A DNA stretch of 64,000 bases, from positions 62,001-126,000 of the forward strand of contig CAJTQF010000003.1 of assembly GCA_910578565.1 (NCBI GenBank), in the 5' to 3' direction. Made by a program: the position numbers and the translations under genes. This document shows positions 51,845-60,673 of the stretch, one piece after another (positions within the stretch are counted from its first letter, which is position 1; the number at the start of each line of letters is the position of its first letter). The notes under the pieces were generated by a model. The model saw nothing but the letters and a program-made list of their open reading frames with translations. It did no database searches and had not been told where the DNA came from. Source of the DNA: an uncultured Christensenella sp. (GTDB lineage Bacteria; Bacillota; Clostridia; Christensenellales; Borkfalkiaceae).

Positions 51845-52882
51845 ATGGAAAGTAACGGAAACAAACCGAAGATGGTATCGCTTTTTGCAGGCTGTGGCGG
51901 ATTAGACCTCGGATTTAAGCAAGCTGGGTTCAATATAATATGGGCTAACGACTTTGATACCGATGCTCAAGCAATTCATAAGTTGAATTTAGGTGATATA
52001 GATGGTAGGGATATTATGACGGTTAGTGAAAATGATATCCCTGATTGCGATATATTAACTGCGGGTTTCCCTTGTCAGCCGTTTTCAAATGCTGGTAAGC
52101 GAAAGGGTGTACATGATTCGAGAGGCATGTTATATAAGGAATGCCTCCGTATTATCGGGAAAAAGATGCCGAAGGTGTTCGTTTTCGAAAATGTAAAGGG
52201 TTTATTATCAACAAAATACATTGATGGTCGTGATTTAGCTTCGGTTATAAAAGAGGACTTGTCTAATATTAACGATATTGGTTACGAGGTTGTTTATCAA
52301 CTTGTTAATGCTGCAGATTATGGTGTACCTCAAAATCGACAAAGGGTTCTCTTTGTAGGCATTAGAAAAGATTTAAATAAAGTATTCCGTTTCCCTGATA
52401 AATTATCTAGAGACGGGCTTGCATTAAAATACATATTGGATATTGATGAAAGTGTCCCTAATCAAGTTCATTGGCCTCTTTCGCCTCAAGCTTTGGAAAT
52501 GATAGAGTATATACCTGAGGGTGGGTCGTGGAAGGATGTGCCTTATGAACATCTCGCGCCAAGATTTAAGCGTATCAGGGATGACATGAAAAGGTATCAT
52601 TCACCGAAATTTTACAGGCGTTTTTCCAGAGAAGAAATAGCTGGAACAATCACAGCTTCCGCACAGCCTGAGAACTGCGGTATTATACATCCTACTGAAA
52701 ATAGACGCTTTACAATAAGGGAGGTTGCGAGAATTCAAACGTTCCCTGACGATTTCATATTTAATGATGACGGCTTAAAAAATATAACTGCTATGTATAA
52801 AGTTATAGGTAATGCTGTTCCTCCTAGGCTTGCAAACGTAATAGCCACAGAGATTATGCAACAAGTTTTTGAGGAGAAATAA
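51845..52882 (+). CDS. DNA (cytosine-5) methyltransferase
   Basis: 345 residues, type II C5-methyltransferase. Motif I SLFAGCGGLDLGF, motif IV GFPCQPFSNAG (catalytic cysteine), ENV motif VFENVKG, QNRQRVLFVGI, and the C-terminal RFTIREVARIQTFPDDF...IGNAVPP. All ten motifs are in normal order and the target-recognition part is between 175 and 275. It is the first gene of a four-gene group that includes two nuclease-like proteins, so it probably protects host DNA. Confidence 0.95.
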   Translation: MESNGNKPKMVSLFAGCGGLDLGFKQAGFNIIWANDFDTDAQAIHKLNLGDIDGRDIMTVSENDIPDCDILTAGFPCQPFSNAGKRKGVHDSRGMLYKECLRIIGKKMPKVFVFENVKGLLSTKYIDGRDLASVIKEDLSNINDIGYEVVYQLVNAADYGVPQNRQRVLFVGIRKDLNKVFRFPDKLSRDGLALKYILDIDESVPNQVHWPLSPQALEMIEYIPEGGSWKDVPYEHLAPRFKRIRDDMKRYHSPKFYRRFSREEIAGTITASAQPENCGIIHPTENRRFTIREVARIQTFPDDFIFNDDGLKNITAMYKVIGNAVPPRLANVIATEIMQQVFEEK

Positions 52883-54273
52883 TGAAAATGGATACAGATA
52901 GAGCATATCTTTTGGGGCTGGTTATAGGTGGTGGTATTTGGGGCAATGCGGAAGATGTTTTCCGTATAAGACTCCCATATAAGCAGTGGGGCTCTTATGA
53001 AGCGAATCCTCAACGTGCCGGGCAGATATCCCAAGATGTTATGAGGGTAGTTAGTCCTCTTTTTCGTGCTATTTATGGATTGTCTATATCATATGATACC
53101 GTTGGCAGTGGCGAATGGAATATACTTTGCGAAGGCGATTTGACCGACTTACGGGCTGAATTAGAATCTTATGGCATTGTATGTGAAGGTGAGGTAAGAA
53201 AAACAGCAAACATAAATAATATTGTTCCTGCGCTTGTCGATGAAAACCTAAAGCGCCGCTTTATTGCTGGTCTTGCGGACACAATAGGCAGTACTAAACA
53301 ATCGCATCGAAGATTTACTGATGATAAACAGATGATTTCTTTTGAAATTAACGGCTTTGAGTACCATTTTGTTTGTGCGTTATGTAAATTGCTTCATAGT
53401 ATTAAATGTTATCCAGACCAGATTTTATGGAATCATCCCAATTTTCATTGTGGAATGAATCCTTATGATAAAAAATGGAAGAAGGGATTTAAGCTGAGAG
53501 TTTATTTAGACCAATATGATAAATTTGGGGCTTTTGCTTTTGCATCTAAAGCGACTTCAACGAAACAGAATATTGAGTTAGAAAATCAAACTAACATTGC
53601 CATCCCATGCGCAGATCGTGAAATAAAAAGTCCATCTATGTCTTGCGTGCATTGCGATGAAGATAGCCCGTTATTGCCAGATGATATTAGAGGTGGGCAT
53701 TACATACACAATAAACACGTTTGTGCGGTTTTGGGTTGTGAGCATGCTCCATATGCCGAAGTTAGAAAAATTCTCTGTAATGCTGAAAACTATATAAATC
53801 CTTTCCCGATTATGGTCAAAGGAACTCGTAGCGAGATTGAGTCTATAATTAGTGTAAATCCATTATTCAATAAGCGGGTTTACAGACAAGTAGAGCTTTC
53901 TATTTCTACTATCTCAAACGCAAAAAACAATTTGGGATTGATGTGGGGAAACGGTTCTAATTCTGGGTATCCTGTTTCAAAAATAATTAGGGCAATAGCG
54001 TATTTAATTGCCGCAGGTACGGGGCAGTTGAATGGGTCAAGACCTAAAGGTTCGGAAGAACAAATCATAAAGAGTTATTTAAGGCAGCATCCTCAATCAG
54101 TAGTTATGTGCTACTTACCAGATTTATTGACGCCTATGTATATATCTATGGGCGATTATTCGGTTTTGATTGGTCCTAATAATCCCCAAGTATATAGGAC
54201 ATTAATTTCTTACGATGAAAATAACAGATTTAAATTAAAGGTACGGCAAATAACAGAGGATGACCTTAAATGA
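52882..54273 (+). CDS. LAGLIDADG-like protein in a restriction cluster
   Basis: 463 residues. Two LAGLIDADG-like motifs are visible near AYLLGLVIGGGIWGN (residues 9-23) and RRFIAGLADTIGS (about 127-139), the hallmark of a pseudo-symmetric homing-endonuclease fold, followed by a middle CVHCDED stretch. The last acidic residue of the first motif is replaced by glycine. Its overlap (TAATG) with the methyltransferase stop and the downstream nuclease suggests a restriction or specificity subunit that uses this fold. Confidence 0.6.
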   Translation: MKMDTDRAYLLGLVIGGGIWGNAEDVFRIRLPYKQWGSYEANPQRAGQISQDVMRVVSPLFRAIYGLSISYDTVGSGEWNILCEGDLTDLRAELESYGIVCEGEVRKTANINNIVPALVDENLKRRFIAGLADTIGSTKQSHRRFTDDKQMISFEINGFEYHFVCALCKLLHSIKCYPDQILWNHPNFHCGMNPYDKKWKKGFKLRVYLDQYDKFGAFAFASKATSTKQNIELENQTNIAIPCADREIKSPSMSCVHCDEDSPLLPDDIRGGHYIHNKHVCAVLGCEHAPYAEVRKILCNAENYINPFPIMVKGTRSEIESIISVNPLFNKRVYRQVELSISTISNAKNNLGLMWGNGSNSGYPVSKIIRAIAYLIAAGTGQLNGSRPKGSEEQIIKSYLRQHPQSVVMCYLPDLLTPMYISMGDYSVLIGPNNPQVYRTLISYDENNRFKLKVRQITEDDLK

Positions 54274-54845
54274 AGAAAAACGAGGTAGCACATTATCCCG
54301 AAATTACTAGATATATTGAAGCTCAGCTCAGAAGCAATTTTGCGGCTAAAGGTATTGCGGACATTGAGATTTATTGGAAAAGTGGTGAGTTAACTTCAAA
54401 AATAAGAGAGTTAATAGCTGAGCATTCTGAAAAGTGTCAATGTTTGCAGGCATATAGTAAGAATATGTATCCTTTAAATTTGGATATTTTTGGGATTATA
54501 ACTGATGGAACTAGATTTGAAATAGTGATTCTGGAAGTTAAACTGCGCGAGTCTGTTGGTTTGTCTGAATGGTCGCAATTGCTCGGTTACAATGTTGTAT
54601 CTAATGCTAAATATGGACTTTTAATTAATATTGATAATGGCGCAAGTAGTCGTTTATCCGCTATTCTATCATCGGACGAGAACGCTTCTAAAATTATTCG
54701 AAAAAAGAATACAGGGGAAGAAATAACCCATCTACTTGGCTTTATGCAATGGAACACTATAACTCAAAATTTCGAGTATAGTACTATGGGACAACTTTGG
54801 TCATTATCAGCTTTAAGCCAAGAATTGATTAAACAATTTATTTGA
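54270..54845 (+). CDS. PD-(D/E)XK-type nuclease, restriction-like
   Basis: 191 residues. LDIFGIITDGTRFEIVILEVKLRESVG (about 70-96) contains the D...E-x-K core. Upstream ends are helical, with GLLINIDNGASSR further on. It overlaps the previous gene by 4 bases (ATGA). Likely the cleavage subunit of the R-M system. Confidence 0.75.
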   Translation: MKKNEVAHYPEITRYIEAQLRSNFAAKGIADIEIYWKSGELTSKIRELIAEHSEKCQCLQAYSKNMYPLNLDIFGIITDGTRFEIVILEVKLRESVGLSEWSQLLGYNVVSNAKYGLLINIDNGASSRLSAILSSDENASKIIRKKNTGEEITHLLGFMQWNTITQNFEYSTMGQLWSLSALSQELIKQFI

Positions 54846-54872
54846 AAGATATAATCTACAGAGGAGATGTAT

Positions 54873-56681
54873 ATGATAATATCCCCCAGTTCACTCGATA
54901 CACCCTTAGAGAACTTACTAAATAATGTTAATGAAGGCAAGATTCAATTGCCTGATTTTCAACGTAGCTGGACGTGGGACGACAGTAGGATTATCGGCAT
55001 AATTTCCAGCATTTCGCAAGGTTATCCTATGGGAGCCATAATGCAATTAGCATATGGAAACAAAGAAATTAAATTTAAATATAGACCTATTGAAGGAGCT
55101 ACTGTAAAAAAAGATGTAGTTCCATCTTTTTTAATTCTTGACGGACAACAGCGTATAACTTCTGTTTTTCAGTCTATTTTTTTAAAGAAACCTGTTGTTA
55201 CCCAGAATGAAAAGCATAAAAGTCTTCAGAGATATTATTATCTAAACATAGATAAATGCTTAGATGAGAATATAGATAGGATTGATGCGGTTATTTCTGT
55301 TCCTGAAGACAAAAAATTAAAAGAAAATTTTAACCGTGATATTATCTTAGATTTATCGACACGAGAATTGGAACAGCAACAAGGATATTTCCCTTTAAAT
55401 ATTGTTTTCGATGCCACGGAACGTGAAAACTGGTTGCTTGGGTATTTAGGATGTGCACCTGATAACAAGGATAAGTATTTAAAATTCAGAGCGGACGTAA
55501 TTCAAACAATAGAAAAATATAAATTGCCCGTAATTACTCTTGATGAAAAAACACCGAGAGAGGCAGTTTGCAAGGTGTTTGAAAATGTAAATACGGGAGG
55601 GGTTGCTTTAACTGTATTTGAGCTTGTAACGGCAACGTTTGCCACATATGAATTTGACCTGCGTAAGGACTGGGAAGAGTCAAAAAAACAGATTAGAGGA
55701 ACGGATGAACAATTAAAATCTGATGTTTTAGATGGTATAGATGAGACAGCATATCTTACTGCCGTAACTCTTTATGCGAGCTATCAGGCAAAATTAGATT
55801 GCGGTAAAGCTGTTTCGTGTAAGAAAAAAGATGTGCTGGGGTTGCCTTATCAATCGTACCTTAGTTGCAAAGATAAAGTTATTAGCGGATTTAAAATGGC
55901 GCGCAAATTTTTATTAATGCAATATATTTTTCGTAAAAAGGATGTTCCATATACCACTCAAATTATTCCTTTATCCGTTATTTGCGCAACAATAGGACAG
56001 TCTGTATTTGACAGACCTGATACACAAAAGATAATAGAGAAATGGTTTTGGTGTGGAATACTCGGCGAAATGTATGGGGGTGCTAATGAAACAAGATATG
56101 CCAATGATGTTGAAGATGTCATTGCGGAAGTAAAAGGTCAGCCGAGTCAATATCGAACAATAAATAGTTCTTATTTTTCGGCTACGCGTTTGTTATCTTT
56201 AAATACTAGGGGAAGTGCTGCATATAAAGGAATAATGGCATTAATTTACAAAAATCAGTGCCGAGATTTTTGTAAAGGAACTACTATGAATCTTGTTATA
56301 AGTATGGATGAAAGGCCAGACATACATCATATATTTCCACAAGATTATTGCAAAGCGCAGGGTTTTCTAGAAACAAAATGGGATTGTATTATAAATAAAA
56401 CACCACTGTTGCCGCAGTCTAATCGCTCGATAGGTGGCGATGCTCCGAGTATTTATACTAAGAATATAATAAAAAAAGTTAATATAAGCGAAACAGAATT
56501 GAAAACTCGAATCGAAACCAACTTGGTTAACTATGACTTACTTGTAAGTGATAATTTTGACGAATATTTCATAGATAGAGCTAAAAAATTACTTGTACTT
56601 ATAGATAATGCTATGGGTAAGCAAGTGGCTGACAGAGGTTCTGAAAACGTTATACAGAAATATGGGCAAAGTTTACAATAA
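54873..56681 (+). CDS. DUF262/DUF1524-type (GmrSD-like) protein
   Basis: 602 residues from ATG 54873, six bases after GAGGAG. The DUF262 region has KIQLPDFQRSWTWDD (about 25-40), YPMGAIMQL and LDGQQRITSV. The C-terminal part has DIHHIFPQDYC with an HNH-like pattern. GmrSD is a modification-dependent restriction enzyme, so this could be a second defence module beside the C5-methyltransferase system. Confidence 0.85.
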   Translation: MIISPSSLDTPLENLLNNVNEGKIQLPDFQRSWTWDDSRIIGIISSISQGYPMGAIMQLAYGNKEIKFKYRPIEGATVKKDVVPSFLILDGQQRITSVFQSIFLKKPVVTQNEKHKSLQRYYYLNIDKCLDENIDRIDAVISVPEDKKLKENFNRDIILDLSTRELEQQQGYFPLNIVFDATERENWLLGYLGCAPDNKDKYLKFRADVIQTIEKYKLPVITLDEKTPREAVCKVFENVNTGGVALTVFELVTATFATYEFDLRKDWEESKKQIRGTDEQLKSDVLDGIDETAYLTAVTLYASYQAKLDCGKAVSCKKKDVLGLPYQSYLSCKDKVISGFKMARKFLLMQYIFRKKDVPYTTQIIPLSVICATIGQSVFDRPDTQKIIEKWFWCGILGEMYGGANETRYANDVEDVIAEVKGQPSQYRTINSSYFSATRLLSLNTRGSAAYKGIMALIYKNQCRDFCKGTTMNLVISMDERPDIHHIFPQDYCKAQGFLETKWDCIINKTPLLPQSNRSIGGDAPSIYTKNIIKKVNISETELKTRIETNLVNYDLLVSDNFDEYFIDRAKKLLVLIDNAMGKQVADRGSENVIQKYGQSLQ

Positions 56682-56699
56682 AAAGTATAAGGGGTAAAA

Positions 56700-57230
56700 G
56701 TGAATTCCGAGAATATTTTGTGGAATGCAATAGAAGAATTTGTTGAATTATCGGACAATGCTATGCTCGTTAAAGGCACGCATATGCATGAAAAACATAA
56801 ATCGATAATTAGATGGCTTAATGAGAACACATCCAATAGTAAACTTTTATTTGTAATTAATGCAATGCAAAACATTACGAGGACTGAATTTATAGGATTA
56901 AAAAAGCAACCAAAAATTGGAGAAGCATTTAGAATTGGAAATAATAATTATGTATTCACTACTTTTAATCGTGTAGCAGATGAATTTGAATATTATGATT
57001 TTGTTATAGTATATCCGATTGATAGATTTGTTAGAGAACGCCAAACTCAGGTAATGAATGAGATTAATCACAAAAATTATAATAAAATATTTTATGTGTC
57101 CTGTGTTGACAGTATAAAATACGATTTTACAGTATTAGATCCTTATATTCAAAGGACGGCTTATTATGACATAGAAGAAGATGACCCTATGGCACATAAG
57201 CGTATAAAGGAGAATTGGAATAATTTATAA
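56700..57230 (+). CDS. Unknown protein behind the GmrSD-like gene
   Basis: 176 residues from GTG 56700 (AAGGGG upstream). No family recognised; alpha/beta look (LLFVINAMQNITRTEFIGLKKQPKIGEAF, DFVIVYPIDRFVRERQ). Last gene of the cluster before a TGTC-N10-GACA promoter. Confidence 0.6.
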   Translation: MNSENILWNAIEEFVELSDNAMLVKGTHMHEKHKSIIRWLNENTSNSKLLFVINAMQNITRTEFIGLKKQPKIGEAFRIGNNNYVFTTFNRVADEFEYYDFVIVYPIDRFVRERQTQVMNEINHKNYNKIFYVSCVDSIKYDFTVLDPYIQRTAYYDIEEDDPMAHKRIKENWNNL

Positions 57231-57283
57231 AAAAAAACAGGTTAAGTAAGCTCATTATTTAATGAGCTGTTATTTTTATTAAG

Positions 57284-57339
57284 TGTCTTTAAAATGAGAC
57301 AATTCATTCTTGACAAACATATGTTTAAGTTGATATAAT
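57284..57339 (+). promoter_or_regulatory. Promoter with TGTC-N10-GACA operator-like motif (copy 3 of 3)
   Basis: TGTC (57284-57287), TTTAAAATGA, GACA (57298-57301), 8 bases, TTGACA (57310-57315), 18 bases, TATAAT (57334-57339). Same architecture as 23988 and 48239. Confidence 0.75.
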
Positions 57340-57376
57340 ATGTACATAAGCTAAATCATTGATGAAGGAGAAAGAT

Positions 57377-57607
57377 ATGATTAATTATTGTACGGTTTGC
57401 GGCGGTGACCTTGGCATCCCCGTCAGCGAGAAAGAAAAACAGCACCAGTGTCCGACATGCGGTATTATAATGACAACGTTCATTGAACGCAAGCGGGTAG
57501 ATGGCGAGGACGTTCTCTCGGTTATTATAGACCGAGAAAGCCTAAAGCATTTAAAGCCCAGCTATGAAAGAATCGGTAAAGCTTGGCTTGGTGAGGACAA
57601 GCAATGA
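57377..57607 (+). CDS. Zinc-ribbon protein
   Basis: 76 residues from ATG 57377, seven bases after AAGGAG. YCTVCGGDLGIPV and HQCPTCGIIM form a four-cysteine zinc ribbon. First of three small ribbon proteins in a row, under the operator-controlled promoter at 57284. Confidence 0.7.
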   Translation: MINYCTVCGGDLGIPVSEKEKQHQCPTCGIIMTTFIERKRVDGEDVLSVIIDRESLKHLKPSYERIGKAWLGEDKQ

Positions 57608-57825
57608 AGATACATAACGAGATTTGTCCGCATTGCAAAAAACTCAATACCAACCTCAATTTAGAGGAAACAGACGGAACATATGAATGCATCGGGTGCG
57701 GCAAGATTATCAGAGTCGAAGGAATAAAAAGTAGAGGATCGTGGATACCAATCTACACACCCGAAGAACTTGTGCAAAAGCTGGGTAAAACCCCATCGTT
57801 TGCCGAAGTAATGGCAAAGCAATAA
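57604..57825 (+). CDS. Zinc-ribbon protein
   Basis: 73 residues, start overlaps previous stop (ATGA). EICPHCKKLN and YECIGCGKIIRVE are the ribbon; the C-terminus (WIPIYTPEELVQKLGKTPSFAEVM) is a short helical part. Function unknown; likely a transcription or replication adaptor of the element. Confidence 0.7.
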   Translation: MKIHNEICPHCKKLNTNLNLEETDGTYECIGCGKIIRVEGIKSRGSWIPIYTPEELVQKLGKTPSFAEVMAKQ

Positions 57826-57856
57826 TTGATTTCAGCAGATGTGCCGCCCCGTGCTT

Positions 57857-57971
57857 CTGTGAAATATACGAAAGAGATTTGAGCTTGGCGAACTTTGGAA
57901 TAGGACATCCCCTTAACCGTTCGCACAGTCGCCAAAATTCACAGCAACAAAATCCATAAGGGGGAAGGAGG
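57857..57971 (+). ncRNA. Pseudoknotted leader RNA candidate
   Basis: CTGTGAA (57857-57863) pairs with TTCACAG (57938-57944). Inside, TTGGCGA (57885-57891) pairs with TCGCCAA (57929-57935). CCCCTTA (57909-57915), in the loop of the inner stem, is complementary over seven bases to TAAGGGG (57957-57963), which lies immediately before the ribosome binding site AAGGAGG (57965-57971). A pseudoknot of this sort next to the ribosome binding site is how several riboswitches and translation-control RNAs work. No known family recognised. Confidence 0.5.
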
Positions 57972-57980
57972 GTAAAATGA

Positions 57981-58175
57981 ATGTATCAGGAAGACAACAC
58001 AAAGCCCGTAGAAGTCGTGTGTAACAACTGTTTCACTCGAATTATGGGATTAAGGGTAGACGGAATTACGAAGGTACAATGTCCAAGATGCGGAGCCGTA
58101 ATGGTTTCAAGGGTTATGAGTAGAAGACACGTTCAAACGGACACTTATGCGCCCAGGGGACAGCAAATTATTTAA
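57981..58175 (+). CDS. Zinc-ribbon protein behind the pseudoknot candidate
   Basis: 64 residues. VCNNCFTRIMG and VQCPRCGAVMVSR are the four-cysteine ribbon; a basic tail follows. Ribosome binding site AAGGAGG is 9 bases before this ATG. An out-of-frame ATG at 57977 opens a 15-codon frame that overlaps it. Expression may depend on the structured leader. Confidence 0.7.
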   Translation: MYQEDNTKPVEVVCNNCFTRIMGLRVDGITKVQCPRCGAVMVSRVMSRRHVQTDTYAPRGQQII

Positions 58176-58281
58176 TTAAGACTTGGTTTGCGTGTTGCTT
58201 GGTCGGTCTGAAATAGAGACTATATAAAGCCAAATCCGAACGCAAAAACAAGCGGTCAGGTTAAACCACCTATTGAGTGAG

Positions 58282-58345
58282 AGGCCAACCGATTTTCGGT
58301 AATTTTCTTGAAGAGAAAAGAACCAAATCGGTTGGCCTTTTTTTG
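58282..58345 (+). terminator. Strong terminator-like hairpin before the replication module
   Basis: Perfect 14-bp stem (58282-58295 with 58325-58338) and a long loop, then seven T. The 58176-58507 gap also contains another stem (TTTGCGT, 58187-58193, with ACGCAAA near 58230) and an inverted repeat AACTCG/CGAGTT (about 58442-58464) that may be an operator; no gene seen. Confidence 0.8.
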
Positions 58346-58507
58346 TTTCCAAAAAACCGTTACAATGACGACTCTTGTCCACCCTGCATACAATTTCTTT
58401 TCAATATTAAATGTAGGGAAAAAATTTAAAATTATTTTTTTAACTCGTCAATAGGTGTCGAGTTGGTCAATTAGAATACAGCCATCAAAGGCAAAGGAGG
58501 TGAGAAC

Positions 58508-58843
58508 ATGCAAAGCGCAGCAGAACGCAGAGTTGCAATATTGGAATATCTGTGCGAATGCCGTCAGACAACGCGAGAGCGGCTGGCGACAGAGTTCGGT
58601 GTGTCCAACCGCACAATAGAACGCGACTTGCTGGTGCTTTCGTGTTCTTACCCGATTTACACGGTTCAAGGAACGGGCGGCGGCATATTCATTGACGAAG
58701 ATTACAGACTCGGCAAAAAGTATATGACGGACAAGGAAACTGCACTGCTCGAAAAGATTGCCTCCAGGCTCAATGGCGATGAACTTGAAACCATGCAAGC
58801 CATTCTAAAAAAATTCAGAGAGCCGAAAAGAGGTAGGAAATGA
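58508..58843 (+). CDS. HTH_11/DeoR-type regulator
   Basis: 111 residues. N-terminal winged helix: RVAILEYLCECRQTTRERLATEFGVSNRTIERDLLVL (residues 8-44), then YPIYTVQGTGGGIFIDEDY. The C-terminus is short and helical. First gene of the replication module; probably its regulator. Confidence 0.8.
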   Translation: MQSAAERRVAILEYLCECRQTTRERLATEFGVSNRTIERDLLVLSCSYPIYTVQGTGGGIFIDEDYRLGKKYMTDKETALLEKIASRLNGDELETMQAILKKFREPKRGRK

Positions 58844-59067
58844 AAGTACGTGCAAGAAAATTTATAACCTTACTTAAGCGATCGAGAACAAGTCTGCTGA
58901 CCATTTCTCTGGAGCTGGGGGTTTGCGAATCAAAGTTAATCAGAATGCTGAAAGGACGCCAACCGTTTGACTATCAGCAAAGCAGACGGATGCTGGAAAT
59001 ATTCGGCGCTGATGCAATGGTGAACGTGATTGACTGGGAGGGTATGAATGTACGCTGTCCAGTGTAA
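58840..59067 (+). CDS. Small helix-turn-helix protein
   Basis: 75 residues; overlaps the previous gene (ATGA). FITLLKRSRTSLLTISLELGVCESKLIRMLKGRQPFDYQQSRRML is a helix-turn-helix of the phage Cro/XRE kind. The following gene starts within its last codons. Confidence 0.65.
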   Translation: MKVRARKFITLLKRSRTSLLTISLELGVCESKLIRMLKGRQPFDYQQSRRMLEIFGADAMVNVIDWEGMNVRCPV

Positions 59068-60673
59068 CGAAAGCATTCGTGTTTATGACTGCTATCAGTA
59101 CCGAGAATCAATCAAGGAAATTGAAGGACGGTTCTATGATGCGGATGAGAAATGCTGGGTCATACCGCTGACCGCTCAAAATGCAAGCACGCTGTCGCTG
59201 CTTGGGGCAAGCCTCGATGAATCACTCAAAGAACTCGCTAAAACCGCCCGTGTCGCGTTTGTGAGCCGTTGTGAGCATCGTAAGCCGAGAGTCAAGGCAA
59301 AATTATTTGCACATCAACAGGATGCCTACGATTTTGCACTTGACGCATTCGAAAAAGGGAAAGCCGTGGCATTGCTGGCTGACATGGGTACGGGCAAGTC
59401 GATGATGACGATAGCCATCACGGGAACGCTCGAGGCAGACAAGGGTGTAAAGAAAATGCTCGTGGTCTGTCCGAAATCGATAGTAGGTGTGTGGGAAGAC
59501 GAGTTCCGAAAGTTCGCAGATTATCGCTATGCGCTGACGGTGCTTGACGGAACGATGGAAAAGAAACGGTCGGCATTCAACTATATGCAGGGGGCTGCGC
59601 TTCAAATTATTGTTGTCAACTATGAGAGTTGCTGGCGGTTGGAAACGGAAATCACTAAATGGAAACCAGACCTAATTGTATGCGACGAGTCTTCCAAAAT
59701 TAAGACGCCGAGCGCATCCCAATCAAAAGCTCTGCATCGCTTAGGCAGGCAGAGCAAGTACAACATAATCCTTACGGGAACGCCCATCACGGGAAGTCCA
59801 CTCGACATATTCTCACAATATAAATTCTTGGATGACAGCATATTCGGTTCGAGTTTCTATCTTTTCAGAAACCGCTATGCAATACTCGGAGGTTATCAAA
59901 ACCGAATGATAGTAGGGTACAGACATCTGGACGAACTCGTGGAAAAGGTACATAGCATAGCATTCCGAATCAAGATCGAGGATGCGGTTGACTTACCGCC
60001 GTTCATCGATGAAACCCGAGCAATAACTCTTGAGCCGAAGGCGCAATCATTATACAGAATGTTGGAACAAGATTGCTATGCCGAGCTTGCCAATGGTGAG
60101 GTAACAGCAAGAAACGTGCTGACTCAACTTTTAAGGTTGGCGCAATGTACGGGCGGTTTTATTCGTGACGACATCAAAGGCGAAGCGCAGCAAGTGAGCG
60201 GGGCAAAGCTCGATGCGCTTGAAGACATTATAGATACTTGCTTGGATGAAGAAAAGAAGGTCGTGGTGTTCGCTCGGTTTGTTCCAGAAATAGAGGCAAT
60301 TGCCGCAATGCTGAAAAAGAAAAAAGTTGGTTATGCCCTTATTTACGGCGCAACCACAGACCGTGCGGACCAGGTCAAGAAATTTCAAGAAGACCCCGAT
60401 GTCAAAGTATTTATTGGACAGTTGCAGACCACGGGTATGGGATTGACGCTGACAGCAGCCAATGTGGCGGTGTTCTATTCTCTCGACTTTTCATACGCCA
60501 ACTACGAGCAAAGCCGAGCAAGAATACACCGTATCGGACAAAAGCAGAAATGTCTGTATATTCACCTTGTCGGCAAGGGTACGGTCGATGAAAAAATACT
60601 AAACGCTCTGAAACATAAGGGCGACATCGCAAAGATTATGGTAGACGATTGGAGGAGTTTACTCAATGGCTAA
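59048..60673 (+). CDS. SNF2-family DNA helicase/translocase
   Basis: 541 residues. SNF2 motifs: DMGTGKSMMTIA (motif I, about 114-125), VVCPKSIVGVWEDEF, LIVCDESSKIK (motif II with DESS for DEAH), LTGTPITGSPLDIFSQYKFLD, then the C-terminal VFARFVPEIEAI, IGQLQTTGMGLTLTAANVAVFYS and QSRARIHRIGQKQ. Such short SNF2 proteins are typical of phage and plasmid replication modules. Its start overlaps the preceding small gene. Confidence 0.9.
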   Translation: MYAVQCNESIRVYDCYQYRESIKEIEGRFYDADEKCWVIPLTAQNASTLSLLGASLDESLKELAKTARVAFVSRCEHRKPRVKAKLFAHQQDAYDFALDAFEKGKAVALLADMGTGKSMMTIAITGTLEADKGVKKMLVVCPKSIVGVWEDEFRKFADYRYALTVLDGTMEKKRSAFNYMQGAALQIIVVNYESCWRLETEITKWKPDLIVCDESSKIKTPSASQSKALHRLGRQSKYNIILTGTPITGSPLDIFSQYKFLDDSIFGSSFYLFRNRYAILGGYQNRMIVGYRHLDELVEKVHSIAFRIKIEDAVDLPPFIDETRAITLEPKAQSLYRMLEQDCYAELANGEVTARNVLTQLLRLAQCTGGFIRDDIKGEAQQVSGAKLDALEDIIDTCLDEEKKVVVFARFVPEIEAIAAMLKKKKVGYALIYGATTDRADQVKKFQEDPDVKVFIGQLQTTGMGLTLTAANVAVFYSLDFSYANYEQSRARIHRIGQKQKCLYIHLVGKGTVDEKILNALKHKGDIAKIMVDDWRSLLNG

